A stretch of DNA of 64,000 nucleotides from contig CAJNOJ010000341.1 in assembly GCA_905250025.1 (NCBI GenBank), positions 1-64,000 on the forward strand, in the 5' to 3' direction. Of this stretch, positions 34,223 to 46,343 are shown one piece after another. The notes below the pieces were generated by a model. That model was not told where the DNA came from. It saw only the letters and a program-made list of their open reading frames with translations, and did no database searches. Each line of letters opens with the position of its first letter. Within the stretch, counting starts at the first letter, position 1. The translations under genes were made by a program, and so were the position numbers. The DNA is from Adineta ricciae. Its lineage: Eukaryota > Rotifera > Eurotatoria > Adinetida > Adinetidae.

Positions 34223-37222
34223 TTAATTTGATCTTGTACTACAGATGGGTCGAATGTCGTTGACATGCACCCTTGTTTCCACTTGTGTTGATTCATCTTG
34301 AACGATGTAGACAGGATGATCTTCACGAATGATTATTTGTGGAGTAATCGAATATTTCGCATCCAATTTGCTCTTCAAACCATGTTTTCTTATTAAAACA
34401 CGATCATTCAGTGAATAGTGTGGATCATTTCGTTGTGTATCGTAACGTGATTTGTACTGCTTCTGTTTGTTTATCATATTTTCACGTGCATTACGATGTA
34501 TGATCTTCATATTCTTCTTCAATTGCTCATAGTAATCGTTCGGCTTTCGAAATGTAAATGTTGATGCAGGTTGATCCGTTGGTAATCTTGGTTCTCTGCC
34601 AAATAATAGCCGATATGGTGAATATCCAGTTGTCGAGTGGGTTCCAGTGTTGTATGCGAATACCACCGGTGCTAAGAATTCATCCCAATTGTTATTTTCT
34701 CGGTCCTGAAGTTTGGCAATTTGTGGAATAAATGTCGCGTTGAACCTCTCAATCATGCCATTCGACTGCGGATGATATGTGGTTGAATATGTGTGATTAT
34801 ATCCAACTAATTTCGCCATTGCCTCCATCAGCTGATTGTGGAAATGTGTGCCTTGATCGGATAACACCGCTACCGGTACCCCATATCTGCAAATGTATTC
34901 GTTGAATAGTGCTTCGGCAGTTGTTTGTGCCGAGCAATCAGGTACAGCAACAGCGACTATCCATCTTGTGAAGTAATCTGTAATGCAGAGTACATATTGA
35001 TTTCCACGAGGCGTTGATTTAAGTGGACCACAGTAGTCCATACCAATTAATTGAAATGGTCCTTCTGGAGGAGTAATCGGTTGTAAATGACCCGGCTTTT
35101 TCACTCGACTAACGTTGTACTGTTGGCATGGTAAACATGATTGTATGTATCGTGTAATCGACTGTTGCATTTTCGGCCACCAGAACTTGTTTTTGATCTT
35201 CAGGTATGTTCGTTGAACTCCAAAATGTCCAGCAAGTGGATGGTTGTGATAAATCTGAAGTAGACCATCGATCATTGATGATGGTACATAAATAAGTTTC
35301 CTCTTCGTCTTGGAGTTGGTACGCATTGGCACTAATTTGTATAACAGGCCATCTTTGAATTCATAAGAACATTTGGTTGGATTCTTCTTGACTTCTGTGA
35401 TCTTCTGTTCAATGATTGGATCGTTCGTTTGTTCGACCTTCAATTTCTCCATATCGAATTCGTAATTATGATCATCTTTCGATGGAGATTGTGCTTGCGG
35501 ATCGGTTTTTTCTTCTGTAGGCGATGTCGTTGTTTTCTTTTGTTCAGGTGGTATAGTTTCCATCACATCTTGGTCTTGCTTTGTTTGTAACTGCTTTGCT
35601 TTAGATCGCGTCAGAACAGCTCCGACTAGTGGAGGAGTTCCATCAGGAACACGTACTTCGTTGGTCGGTTCCCTTCTTCCTTGCTTTGCGATGCCATAAT
35701 CTTCATCCAATAATTCTTCTTCTCTTGTAACTGGATGTCGAGATAAATAATCGGCTAAACAATTGTGTCGTCCCTTGATATGAATCACTTGTTCGATGTT
35801 GTATTCTTGCAATAAGATCGATATTCGATCAACTCTTCGATTCTTCACTGTCGAATTCATCATGTTGCATAATGGACAATGATCTGTATAGATAATGATA
35901 GATCTTCCTAGCAAGTAAGGTCGCATACGTTGAAAACACATCCATATGGCTAATGCTTCTAGCTCAATTGGATCATATCTTTTCTGAATAGAGGATGTCA
36001 CTTGCGAATGATAATAGAGATTCTTCATCTCGCCATGGATATTCTGTTGCAATGTCCCACCAATACCTATTTTCGATGCGTCGGTCGTCAGAATGATTGG
36101 ATGATCATCGTTTGGATAATCAAGAAATAATGGAGAAGTCACCAAATATTGTTTTAATTTCAAAAATGCTTCGTGTTGCGGTGCTTCCCATTTGAAATTC
36201 TTCCTGTTTTCTCTGGTCAGATTTGTCACTTTGTGTATCGGTGCAGCTATCGATGCGAATGCAGGAATGAATTTTCTGTACCATGATAATCCTCCCAGGA
36301 ACTTGTTCGCCTCAGCTAATGTAGACGGTTCCCGTAAACTCTTGATCGACCGAATTCGTTCATCATTTGGTTGAAATCCATTTTCTGATATGATGTGCGA
36401 TAAATAATCAATTTTCTGCTGGAATAACTTGCATTTCGGTGGATTGAGTTGAAAGTTATATTTCGATAAAATGGATAATAATTGCTGGATGTGTTCCACA
36501 TGTTCTTCGAATGAGCGGGAAAACACTACGATGTCATCGATGTAGACTAATGTAAATAGACGACATGGTGATAATACTTCAGCCATCACTCGTTGAAATG
36601 ACGGTGGGCTGTTCTTCAATCCTTGAGCCAAGACGTTCCATTCGTATAATCCTTCAGCCGTAACGAACGCTGTCTTGTGCTTGTCTTCTTCCTTGATCGG
36701 TATTTGCCAAAAGCCGCTTTTCATATCCAACTTCGAGAAGAATTTGTATCCACCGCCTAATCGTCGTATCGTTTGTTCCATGTTCGGCAATGGGTGATTG
36801 TCTTTGATTGTCATGTTGTTCAGTTTCTTGTAATCGACAACCATTCGCCATGTTCCATCGTGCTTAGCGACCAGTAATGCTGGTGCTGCAAATGGAGAAT
36901 ATGACTTGCGAATAAGACCATGTTGTAGAAGATCTTGAACGATGTTGTACATTTCTTCTTCTTTCTGCGGTGTTGAATAGTACGGTCTCGATGTTGTTGG
37001 AGGGTAATCGAGTGTCTTAATTTCATGTGGTTTGACATTAACAGCAATCGCAGGTTTGCTCGTGTCGAAGAGTTTCTCGTGGCGATGAAGGATGTTCTTA
37101 ATTTCATCTGCTTGTTTCGGATCTGCAACGTGTCGAGTTAACGTTGTAATATATCCGTTGACTAATTCATGATCAATCGATAAACATTTGTTGAAAGATA
37201 ATGTTGGGACTGTGGTCGTTCC
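34223..37222 (-). mobile_element. Ty3/gypsy LTR retrotransposon, pol region, 5' truncated
   Basis: The frame is open from 37,222 to the stop at 34,223 (3000 nt), with a TGA immediately upstream, so no gag or complete protease is present. Numbering from the Met at 36,952: reverse transcriptase with YIDD at 137-140, an RNase H domain with TTDAS near 290, an HHCC zinc-binding segment near 590-640 (HHPLAGHFG.., CLPCQQ) and an integrase core with D, D and E in IGMDYCG, LSDQGTHF and NGMIERFN. The order RT-RNase H-integrase is that of the Ty3/gypsy group. The coding part is unbroken, which suggests recent insertion, but the element ends abruptly next to a short-period satellite and the N gap, so truncation may be a real rearrangement or an assembly limit. 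Confidence 0.9.
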
Positions 37223-37249
37223 TCAAGGGGGAAAAAGCACTTGATGAGT

Positions 37250-37379
37250 TTTTGAGTTAAAATGAGTTAAGGTGAGTTAAAGTAAGTTAGAGTGAGTTAA
37301 AGTGAGTTAAGTGAGTTACACTGAGTTAAAGTGATTTACAGTGAGTTACACTGAGTTAAAGTGATTTACAGTGAGTTAC
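37250..37379. repeat. Short-period satellite, unit about 10-12 bp (GTGAGTTAAA / GTGAGTTACA)
   Basis: Imperfect copies of GAGTTAAAGT and GAGTTACACT run directly into the N gap. The array is probably longer in the genome than shown, since assembly stopped inside it. Confidence 0.85.
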
Positions 37380-37437
37380 NNNNNNNNNNNNNNNNNNNNN
37401 NNNNNNNNNNNNNNNNNNNNNNNNNNNNNNNNNNNNN
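37380..37437. other. Assembly gap (58 N)
   Basis: Fifty-eight undetermined bases separate the satellite from block B. The true distance and adjacency are unknown. Confidence 0.95.
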
Positions 37438-38030
37438 AAAAAGAAAACAATACATTTCATCTTTCGAATCTAATTATTTTTAGATGTTAGAAGACATTTT
37501 TTAATAGCCATTTCAGATATTGTGTGATGGTATTTATTATGTAGGCTGTAACTTGGAAAAAATGAAGAAAAACAAGATTAGTCATTGAACTTGATAAGAT
37601 AGTGCTTAGTTATTTTTCAGCGACAACCAGCCTATTATCTTACCATCCAAACTGCTTCTTTGCATAGATGATAACAAGAGAAAAAATCTCTTGTGTACAC
37701 CGAACACGATCTTATGCAGGGGAAAAAACCGAGGAAAATGTTGACTCGTTCTATTTGTTTTGTGATAGTGCCCAACGTGCTTTGAAGCATGGTCTTCATT
37801 GGAGATAAAGAAAAATGAAATCTTTGGACTTTATTTTTACATGAAACAGATCGAGGAGAAGCGAATAAAGTGTATGTTGTCGATAGCTACATTGTCTTCC
37901 TTTTCTGAGTGAAATGAAACGATAACAATCAATGCATTGTGCATCCGTTTACTAAATTGCCCCCTTCATAAGTTGAGGTCACTTTATTACCACAAAGAAC
38001 AAAGTCAAACATTTGTTTTCGATGATGAAA
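37438..38030. other. Intergenic, start of block B
   Basis: Matches 943-1535. No gene visible. Confidence 0.6.
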
Positions 38031-39035
38031 TTAGTTTTTACAAACAAGAAAACTATCAGGACTAATAAAATGACAAATACCATCACCAGGCCGTTTATGT
38101 AACATACGAAATGCGACATGTTCTTTACCGAAATTGTCTGTTTTCAGATGACACATAGCATACATTGTGACATTATTGAGTTCTTCGTTATAATCAACAG
38201 TAACTTGTTTAACAACTGTACCGTGAACTGCGTGGCACAGATAAAGCGTATTACAATCGGAGGCGTTTGCTTTCATTGTATGACACACAAGTGGATTGCC
38301 ATCGCAGCCGACAATTTGAACCACTTCGGAAATTGTAACGTTAAAGGGTTCGGGAAATGGAAGTTCAGCTAATTTTTCGTCTTCTCTGTATATTGCGATA
38401 TTGTCATTTGACACATTAAAGAATTCTGATGCATATGATGTAATTTCATCGATTTGGTGAAAACATTGGCGTACTTCACCTTCAACATTGTTGACAATGT
38501 TACAAATGGAGATATTTGAAATATCGCAAGTATTTATGCTTTCATCATTGATATTTGTTTTTTCTACATTACCCCAGGATCCACCCATTAAAAGCGTGTT
38601 ATTCACCGCTAATGATGATGGCAGCTGATACCAGCCTTGGTACAAAGAGCGATTGAATGGTTTATTTGAATTTTCCCGTTCAGATTCGTATGGTTTTGGC
38701 CTTGAATGATGGTGATGATGTTGGCCGTGTCCTTCAGCTTTACCTGGTTTATTAATGTGACTTCGACGTACGATAGCTTCGTCATCGGCTGATTGTTGAT
38801 CATTGGCAGCAGTAAGTGCGCGTGGATAGGATATCCAACGCCAGTTTGGTTGATACCCCCAGTTCGGATTCCGGCGAACTCGAGTCTTTTCTTCATCGGC
38901 TGATTGTTGATCATTGGCAGCAGTAAGTGCGCGTGGATAGGCTATCCAACGCCAATTATAACGAGAATTTGGATTAGTAAGACCATTCGAATGTTTTAGA
39001 ATTATCACACAAGCAATAATCAGTATTAATTTCAT
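38031..39035 (-). CDS. Secreted BURP-domain protein with Trp/Tyr-rich core repeats (copy B)
   Basis: This 334-residue intronless frame with ATG at 39035 is the partner of 1536-2762. It has the same signal peptide, but only two core units: SRYNWRWIAYPR and NPNWGYQPNWRWISYPR, ending in RVRR and IVRR. The His tract (HGQHHHHH) and the BURP domain with four CH pairs are retained with few substitutions; every domain Cys and His pair is unchanged. The 74-residue difference equals two 37-residue units, so core number changes while the presumed catalytic domain is preserved. This pattern is what is expected of a peptide precursor under selection on its processing domain. Function remains inferred from plant BURP cyclases. 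Confidence 0.8.
   Translation of the reverse strand: MKLILIIACVIILKHSNGLTNPNSRYNWRWIAYPRALTAANDQQSADEEKTRVRRNPNWGYQPNWRWISYPRALTAANDQQSADDEAIVRRSHINKPGKAEGHGQHHHHHSRPKPYESERENSNKPFNRSLYQGWYQLPSSLAVNNTLLMGGSWGNVEKTNINDESINTCDISNISICNIVNNVEGEVRQCFHQIDEITSYASEFFNVSNDNIAIYREDEKLAELPFPEPFNVTISEVVQIVGCDGNPLVCHTMKANASDCNTLYLCHAVHGTVVKQVTVDYNEELNNVTMYAMCHLKTDNFGKEHVAFRMLHKRPGDGICHFISPDSFLVCKN
38763..38975 (-). repeat. Core-peptide repeat of the BURP protein (copy B, two units)
   Basis: Two units, against four in copy A, of the 111-bp coding repeat. Here the variable core position reads WISYPR rather than WIAYPR or WIVYPR. Confidence 0.8.
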
Positions 39036-39090
39036 TTTTTAGTTGCAAAATAGATTTCTTCGGAGTGCTTTGTTCTATCAACTCGGTTGT

Positions 39091-39100
39091 GTATATATAG
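39091..39100 (-). promoter_or_regulatory. TATA-like box of the BURP gene (copy B)
   Basis: Identical in sequence and spacing (56 nt before the ATG) to the box in copy A. Confidence 0.5.
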
Positions 39101-39963
39101 AAAATAAATGAGGAAGTAAATTTATTCATTATTAGCATAAATACAAAGAGACTAAAAGATATTTCAAGCAAAATAGGCACTTGATGCATTGAAATATATA
39201 GTTTTGCATACTATTTACGATGCCAAATTATACAAATAAGCAAGAAGACAAAGACGATGTTTTCAAACGAATATGGAAATTCTTATATGAAAAGAAATCA
39301 TGTGTATAGTTAAGTTGAATGACGTTTTAATGAATGAATAATTCTACTTTTCAGACATGGCGAAGAATATGTATTCAAAGCTACACGATTGTCTTTGTGC
39401 CCATATTTTCATGGGAAGTCATATTACAAAACGTCTGAATCGTGCTTCGATGATTGGAGCGCAAAATAACAATAATTGATAATAGCTATGTTGAAACGAT
39501 AAACGAAGTTCCATTGAGCTCATATACCACATATAGTTTCCATATGGATAGACAGTAACAAAATACCGAAGTTCCTTACGAATAATTACCTGTAAACGTC
39601 AAGATTTACCAGATTTTTCGTCCACATATACAACTATACAGTTAATATTTTAGTCTTTTCCTGTATAGTCGTCTATCTGGACGTTGATACAGAAAGAAAA
39701 GATACGCTTACATATCCTGTTGTAAGCACGATCACCTTTGAATTCATTCACAGGAAAACTAAGATTTCTATCTTTCTTTCTTTTTCTCTCGCACTTGATT
39801 ACACGTAAATGTATATATACGATCATGCTCGTTCTCCGAATGCATCTCAATATTACGTTATAATCGCCGCGATAAATGAGTTTCAAGCATCCGAATACCG
39901 TCAATACTTTCTTCACTATCTCATAATTCCGATATGACCACATCGCTCCAATAGAATACAGCG
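39101..39963. other. Intergenic
   Basis: Matches block A 2,828-3,711 with substitutions and small indels. No supported gene. Confidence 0.5.
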
Positions 39964-40439
39964 ATGACATATTGGTATTGGCAACAAGCGCCTGATGTAT
40001 TCATGCAGGGAATCGGACCTTTTGCTGCAAGTTTAGTTTTAGGTGGCTCCCATGCTTCCAACAACGAATTTAATGGTCGATTATAACAGACCAATATCGT
40101 TGTTCGCGACTTCTGCTAGATGGAATGACTATTCAACGATTTTATGTCTATGAAACATTGATCTGTCATACTTTTGTCGTTTTCCAAACGCATACAAGGC
40201 ATACTTTCAAAGTTCATCTCATTGCTGACATCGAAGTTGGACGTTATGCACCAGTCTATGTCGATATTATACCAACTTATTGGAAACCCTAGAACAGATA
40301 TGTCGGACGATCGAGTAAAAGTGCATTGGAGCTAAAATGGTTCATAAAATAAGAAGTTTACAAGTTTGGTGGTCATGAAGCGGGAATCAATGAATGTCAA
40401 CATTTTGCATGGGCTGTAGCATCATTCCTATCCAGTTAA
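39964..40439 (+). pseudogene. Pseudogene of the NDCRHF small-protein family (copy B)
   Basis: This version retains the GIGPFAAS-like stretch and the middle segment (YWKP..) that copy A has lost, but carries in-frame stops (TAA after the FNGR-like segment, TAG in the YWKP region) and NECQHF in place of NDCRHF at the end. It is broken independently of, or further than, the common ancestor of the two copies. Confidence 0.75.
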
Positions 40440-41252
40440 GTGCTTCGTCAATTGTCAAAAATAGTCTTTTCTGTACATAAAACACCCAGGATAATAAAAA
40501 TTGAAAGCTCAAGAAAGAATACGCACTTTGAAAATAAGAAAAAAGCTTAGGAATTCGTTCTTAAGCACAATCATTTATTGAAGTGATCTCGTCATTGATC
40601 ACTGCCAAATGGAACTAGCAACGATGCTTATACACATCTGTTTCAGATACACTTTATACTAATCTTCCATAAATCACATTCAGAACCTTCCGCACCACTA
40701 CATTAAAAAAAAGTACTGGAGAGGATTTAATATGTAGAACATTTATGACGAAGCAAGATCTTTTGATAATAAATGATCTAATCATCGTTATTCATCGAGA
40801 TGAAGATAACTGCAAATGAGGTCTATCTTTTCTAATTTACACCTACACGGCATAAGGTGAATCAGCTTGAAAGAAACCCTAATCTCTCCAAATGATTGAA
40901 AAAAGTGCATTTAAAAATAGTAACTAAACAGAGCATTTGCGTTGACATTTCGCCGATACTTTGCCGGGATTATTTACTATTATGCACTTGAAACAATTTT
41001 CTTTCTGTTATTCAAAAAATTAATTAAAAACGAATTTGATTTTGGAAAGAATATCATCTCGAACCATATGCAAAGAAACATTGATTAGATTTTCATAGGT
41101 CTTAATTCTCTCTTCTTCAAAATAAATATTGTCATATTCTTTAAGCTAAAATCAAATATGTGAAAAGTATTTAATAGAACCGAAATTGATAGTAAAGTCG
41201 TAGCTCACTTCGCATACATCAGACCGATTATTTTCGTGGCAAGGTCAACGGA
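40440..41252. other. Intergenic
   Basis: Matches 4,116-4,883 apart from an insertion near 40,560-40,620. No gene visible. Confidence 0.5.
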
Positions 41253-42467
41253 ATGTTTTCCAAAGGATCATTTCAATTGGCCATACTGGTTTTCATTCTC
41301 GTGAATGACAAAACAACGACAGCACAGAATCCATGCAAGAATGCTAATTACCAAGATACTACGCTGAAATTATTGAAAGACCAAGCAATTGGACATTCCT
41401 TCTTGGATTTAACGTCGTAAATACTTTATTGATTGATAGATATCATCGAATTGTTTGAAAATAATTTTAGTTACGGTCAGGACGAAATCCTTCCCAACCG
41501 TTTCGAAGCATCCGATGTGGTTCTTAGTCCTGATGGGCACTACATGTATGTTGTATTCGATAACACCTACCAAATCGGTGCTTTCTGCACGCCATTGGGA
41601 CGGTTATCCAATTGTACGGATCAATTATTTTCTTGGCCCAATGCATCACTCAACGGTCAAGATTCAAGTTTTGAAGGAATAGCTTACGAACCAGTGAATA
41701 GAAGATATTTCGTTGTGCAAGAAACAGTACCAACAAACGCGAAAGGAATATTTCGTTCAAATATTTTTGAATTAAGCATTGCCATGAACCGAGCTCAACC
41801 TTTACAGCAAGTTGACTCCTGTGTGGTCAGCTGGACGTTTGGATCGAAGAACAAAGGTTTCGAAGGTTTAGAAGCTGTCTACCACCAACGTACAGGTCAA
41901 ACTTATCTACTGGCATTATGTGAAGCAAATAAATGTGATCATAAATCTAATTCAACCAACGATGGACGTATTGTTGTTCTCGAAAAGAAGAGAACAGCTA
42001 ATGGTAATTAAGTTTGTTGTCGAAAGAATCTCATAAAAGCATAATCTTTTCCAGGTGTATGCTCATGGGAGCCTATGGGTACATTTGACCTGCCGTCATC
42101 AGTTCGTTTCAGTGACTATTCAGCTATGTCAATTTATCCTTCAAAAACAAAGCAGTTACCTACATACATAGCTGTGGTCAGTCAAACAAACAGTCAATTA
42201 TGGATCGGTCGTATTGATGAAATCGATGAAAGGCCTTATTTTGACGTATCAAAATTGAAGACAAGTGTAGTATATGACTTTCCACGATCGACGGAAACGG
42301 CTTCTGGATGTCAAATCAAATATTGTAATGTTGAAGGTGTAGCATGGCAAGGCAAGAATCAGCTCGTTCTAGTTTCCGACAAGGCGAAAGATGATCAAGA
42401 TATTCATTGTATTGAGAAAGATCAAAGCATTCATTATTTTGCTTTACCAGACTATCTAAGCAAATAA
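41253..42467 (+). CDS. Secreted beta-propeller-like protein, three exons (copy B)
   Basis: Exons 41253-41416, 41471-42003 and 42055-42467 join in frame with the same exon lengths as copy A (164, 533 and 413 nt), giving 369 residues. The first intron is 54 nt and the second 51 nt. The signal peptide, FEGIAYEP and GFEGLEAVYH motifs and Cys residues are conserved. Conservation of exon lengths despite intron change supports the gene model. Identity of the family is uncertain, as for copy A. Confidence 0.75.
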
Positions 42468-42981
42468 AAACGATTTTGCTGATTTACAGATTTCATTTCA
42501 TCTTTGATCGGTTTCATGGATATGTGTTAAAGAGCATCGTTTCTTTTGTCGTTCTACATTTTTCATCAATGCCACATCCAAGGTGAGTATCTGTCGTTCT
42601 TAACATGTGTATACGTGTTGTGTTGATGATAGAGAAAGGAGAAAACAAAAAAATACGCGTATATTCTTCGCACCTTTCTTCATCGATAGAAAATAGTGTT
42701 ATGATGAATATCAATCTATTCAAATGATACTAAAGTGAATGTTTTCATTCGCTTCTCTCCCTCGATCGTACATAAGTATAGAGACAAGACCACGTGGCTT
42801 CCTTATCCTAAAATATTAGATAGGCAGAATAACAAACCCGAACGATATCGATACACAATTATAATGTCTCATTTGCCTTGCTTTTCTTCTGATGAATATG
42901 TTTTTTTAAAGAAAGTCGAGTCACCATCTCATGTGTGTCTTACTTTTTTTCTATTGTAGATTTGCTCGCAATCATCTTGAC
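42468..42981. other. Intergenic
   Basis: Matches 6,103-6,616; no gene. Confidence 0.5.
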
Positions 42982-43458
42982 ATGGAGGCGATGTATTGGC
43001 AAAAAGTTCGTGATACATTCATGCAAGGAATAGGAGTTTTAGCTGCAAGTTTAGCTTTAGCTGGTCTTAACGCATCCAATAACGAATTCAACGGTCGACT
43101 TATTGATCGTTACCGTTGTTCGAAACTATTTACCGATTATATGTTTGTTCGCCGATTTTACATTCATGAAACATTGATTCACCATAACTTTGTGGTTTTC
43201 CAAACGGATACAAGGCATACTTTCAAAGTTCATCTAATTGCTGACATTTATTCTGGACGACGTTACTCACCAGTCTATGTTGATATTGTACCAACTTATT
43301 GGAAGCCAAGTGGTCGACGTGTGAGAAGGTGTAATAAAAATGCTCGAGGTTTGAAAAATTTCGTCAAACGTGAAGTTCAGAAATTTGGTGATTACGAGGT
43401 AGGAATCAATGACTGTCGACATTTCGCACGAGCTGTAGCAGCGTATCTATCCCATTAA
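42982..43458 (+). CDS. Small protein with NDCRHF motif (copy B)
   Basis: A 158-residue single-exon frame. An in-frame extension upstream to 42,931 exists only here, because block A has a stop there, so the Met of MEAMYWQ is taken as the start. Three residues differ from copy A (Ile/Leu near 30, Arg/His near 68, Thr/Ser near 112). The NDCRHFARAVAAYL end and upstream His residues are unchanged, in keeping with a functional site there. Possible permuted papain-fold hydrolase or acyltransferase; inference only. Confidence 0.7.
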   Translation: MEAMYWQKVRDTFMQGIGVLAASLALAGLNASNNEFNGRLIDRYRCSKLFTDYMFVRRFYIHETLIHHNFVVFQTDTRHTFKVHLIADIYSGRRYSPVYVDIVPTYWKPSGRRVRRCNKNARGLKNFVKREVQKFGDYEVGINDCRHFARAVAAYLSH

Positions 43459-44499
43459 TTGTTTTATTACTTACTTTACTTGCTTGCTGTACAAACGTTC
43501 ATTTAAAACTGAATAAACGAATAGGTAATACTCACGTATCCAGAATCTATCTTTACATATCAATGGTGTCGATGTGCGTGTTTTGTGTCTCATTACATCA
43601 CTGCATGGAGAATATTTATACGCTCTTGAATATTTGATCACTAACGATTCTTAAAAGCGGTAACCAGATTAAATTCAATATAAGTGAATCGATACGGAGG
43701 AGAAAATCTTATCAAATCAAATTATTAATCGCATGTATTTTATAGTAAGCGCTCGTTAAGTATTTCTAAGATTTTACGAACGGATGTACACAACAACGTC
43801 CGTTATTCTTTTCTTTAAATATCTGACCTCTGAGGTGTTAAATAAACAAACCACTCCATGGTATTTGGAATGATTAATCTCTTTTCGAAAAATAATTATA
43901 GTCATAACTGTGTCATTTGTCAAGCTGACCCCAGACAATCCTTTTGAATTGCATCATCTATAAATTTTCCATGTACCGACACTCATCTTCAAAGCATAGT
44001 TCCCAGAAATTGGAACTTATGACTTAAGTGCTTTATTTTGAAAGTAAAGTTCATAAAGAAAATGTCTTCCTCACTTTCAATTGGGCTTAAAGTATCATGA
44101 GACACTTCGAGAGGATAGAAACTTTTTCCTACTTCTAATAACCATATTTCAGAAAAATGATATTATCGATAATTAAGTTAATCTTTATCGTGCTTGTCAC
44201 TGATATTGAATATATATATATTACGCATCGGTTACATGGATAATTTATTGTACACTTCAGCAAATAGTTCTACTATTATTTAGGTATCGAAGTTCATTTA
44301 ATGAGTGCATTTGCTTAGGATTCTTCCTACATAAGCCTTCATTGTATGTTGACTTGAATTGTTATAAAAACAATAAAACATGTGAATTCGTCGAATAAAT
44401 CTGAACTCTTCGTTTATATTTACAAATCAATCGTTATTTGAAGACGAGTAAATTCAATACTGATGTTCTATCCCTATCAATTTGTATTCACTTTTTTAG
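43459..44499. other. Intergenic with a block-B-specific insertion (about 44,210-44,470)
   Basis: Sequence matches block A except for roughly 250 bases before the NHL fragment that have no counterpart in A. The insertion shows no terminal repeats or coding potential that I can see. Confidence 0.45.
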
Positions 44500-44912
44500 T
44501 AACAACGGCTGATACTGGAGTCCCTGGAAACGTATTGAATACATTGGGTATAACGGGTGGAATAGCCATTGATTCTCAAAGAAATATCTGTATCGTTTGC
44601 CATGACAATGATCATGTAATGAAATGCGAATGCTACTTCTGGTACGGCCATTGCAGGTATTACAAACGTATAGCGGGAAACAATAGCGCGACATTCAGTG
44701 AACCGTTTTCAGTATACCTTGACGAAACCAATTCTTGTATGTATATTGCCGATTTAGGAAATAATAGAATACAACGATTTCAACTAGGTACCTGTGGAAA
44801 CGGACAAGGCTCGCATAGAAATCAACTTGACTATCCTTATTATCTGTGTGCTTCAAAGAAAACAGGTGACATATACATCGAAGACATAATTAATCATCGA
44901 ATTCAACACTAG
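44500..44912 (+). pseudogene. NHL-repeat protein fragment (copy B)
   Basis: The frame is open through three NHL-like blades: GVPGNVLNTLGITGGIAIDS, VYLDETNSCMYIADLGNNRI and YLCASKKTGDIYIEDIINHR. It lacks the TGA that interrupts copy A. It still has no visible upstream exons or signal peptide, and stops at HRIQH before a complete propeller (usually six blades) is formed. I treat it as the less damaged remnant of an NHL gene; a short functional protein beginning at the ATG 44,463 cannot be excluded. Confidence 0.5.
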
Positions 44913-45322
44913 AGTCCGGGAGTAACGAGTGGTGTAGTTAGCGATGGTTAGTGTGAACGGCGTGTGCGGTGCAACTTCGACTTTACATATACGGACCCAC
45001 TTATGTCATTTTAAATATGAACGAAACTTTTATATATGTGAACGTTGTATGAGATAGGTGAGTACAATGGTATCAACTGGTATGATCGAATCATGAACAT
45101 CAATACTGCATGCAATGATTCAGTTGTGTGTATTTATGTGCAATTCTGTTGCTTTTTTGCTTTATCATCCTTCGCATATTCTGTGATTTATTTTGAAGTA
45201 TCGAAGGACTTAGGCTTTCTTTTAAAATACAGATGCCATTTATTCCCATGAACAGAGAAATAAAATCGATATAGTCATTTTCTAGTATCACTGTTAATCG
45301 ACTATTGCTTTGGATAATGGGT
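44913..45322. other. Intergenic
   Basis: Matches 8,300-8,707; no gene. Confidence 0.5.
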
Positions 45323-45745
45323 ATGTATTCAATATTCATTTTGATATTTAGTGTTACTTCCATTTCAATTGTGACAACTTCATCGGTGTGTCCAATCGGA
45401 GCTTCGTTTCCCGAATGGATGGTCGGTTATTTTCACGCCGAATTTGCCGACGGTACATCGGCAAACGCTCGATTCGGCAGATGGTTTGCCAATGTAACAT
45501 TCTCCACTGGCGAACACGGAACTTTAACTATGCCAACACCTCTTCAACAAATAGGCGATACTTACGTTTTTCACGAATGCGTACAGGTTTATGACGATGA
45601 ACCAGCATTACGCTGCTCGCTTTTGGTACGCAACGGTACTGGTTATACAGAATATATTCACAAAAATCCAGATTTGATTCCTGTTTGTCCTCAGTCAATC
45701 ACGTCACCCGATCTTGAATTAGAAATCGTCACTCGAATCGATTAG
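45323..45745 (+). CDS. Small secreted protein, family unknown (copy B)
   Basis: 140 residues, three differing from copy A (Ile/Val in the WMxGYFH segment, Gly/Asp in QVYxDEP, Thr/Ser in CPQx). A short in-frame extension upstream to 45,305 exists here but not in A, so the start is placed at MYSIFIL. Signal peptide, four Cys and sequons are conserved. Confidence 0.75.
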   Translation: MYSIFILIFSVTSISIVTTSSVCPIGASFPEWMVGYFHAEFADGTSANARFGRWFANVTFSTGEHGTLTMPTPLQQIGDTYVFHECVQVYDDEPALRCSLLVRNGTGYTEYIHKNPDLIPVCPQSITSPDLELEIVTRID

Positions 45746-45951
45746 AAGGACATCCCGTCTTGAATTTCTAACATTCTCAATAAACTGAATATTTGTACGA
45801 ATTGATGTCATTTTATTAGTTTATTCAATCATCAAAGAAAAGAATCCGTGCGTACAAATGCATGTGTTGAAAATGTGACAGAAAACATAAATAGCAAAAC
45901 TTTCTCACACCAATCTGTCAAAGAACGAAGGCCGGCAGAAGGTTAACAGTT

Positions 45952-46343
45952 TTAATTTAAACCTATTTTATAGAGTACAATATCGAATGGTTCTAGAGTA
46001 AAATAAATGAAACATTGTCTTTCATGCGTCACGAATGAACCGAAACTACGACCCACAATGCTAAAATGAGAAACATGTAGCATGATGGCTATATTCAAAT
46101 TGCTTTTTACCAGTGCCATGTTCCATTGTAACGTTTATCGAACTCCTTTTTTATGTGACTAGCAACCTCCTTTTCGTTATTAAAAGCATGAAATGCCTCC
46201 GCTGCAACATCGACTGAGAAGAAACACAAAAGTTTTCATATTAACTATCGAAACAAAGTTGACATACCTGCTCTTTGTTCCATTTCTCGTGACATTTCAG
46301 AACTCTTTATATCGGCTCGTCTTGCCGTGATTAAGACAGGCAT
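45952..46343 (-). CDS. Dynein light chain, LC8 type, three short exons (copy B)
   Basis: Exons 46343-46268, 46213-46111 and 46060-45952 join in frame with the same lengths as copy A (76, 103, 109 nt). All four splice sites keep GT-AG. Conserved LC8 features include [19 protein letters not shown] and FGSFVTHE. A few substitutions fall in the N-terminus (for example Ser-Arg for Ser-Pro before EMEQRA) and in the helix before the HIKKEF segment. Both copies thus look functional. Confidence 0.88.

Noticed and set aside
37250-37379. Telomeric or CRISPR-like array
   Set aside because: Units are 10-12 bp with no spacers and do not match a known telomere motif; it is a simple satellite at an assembly gap.
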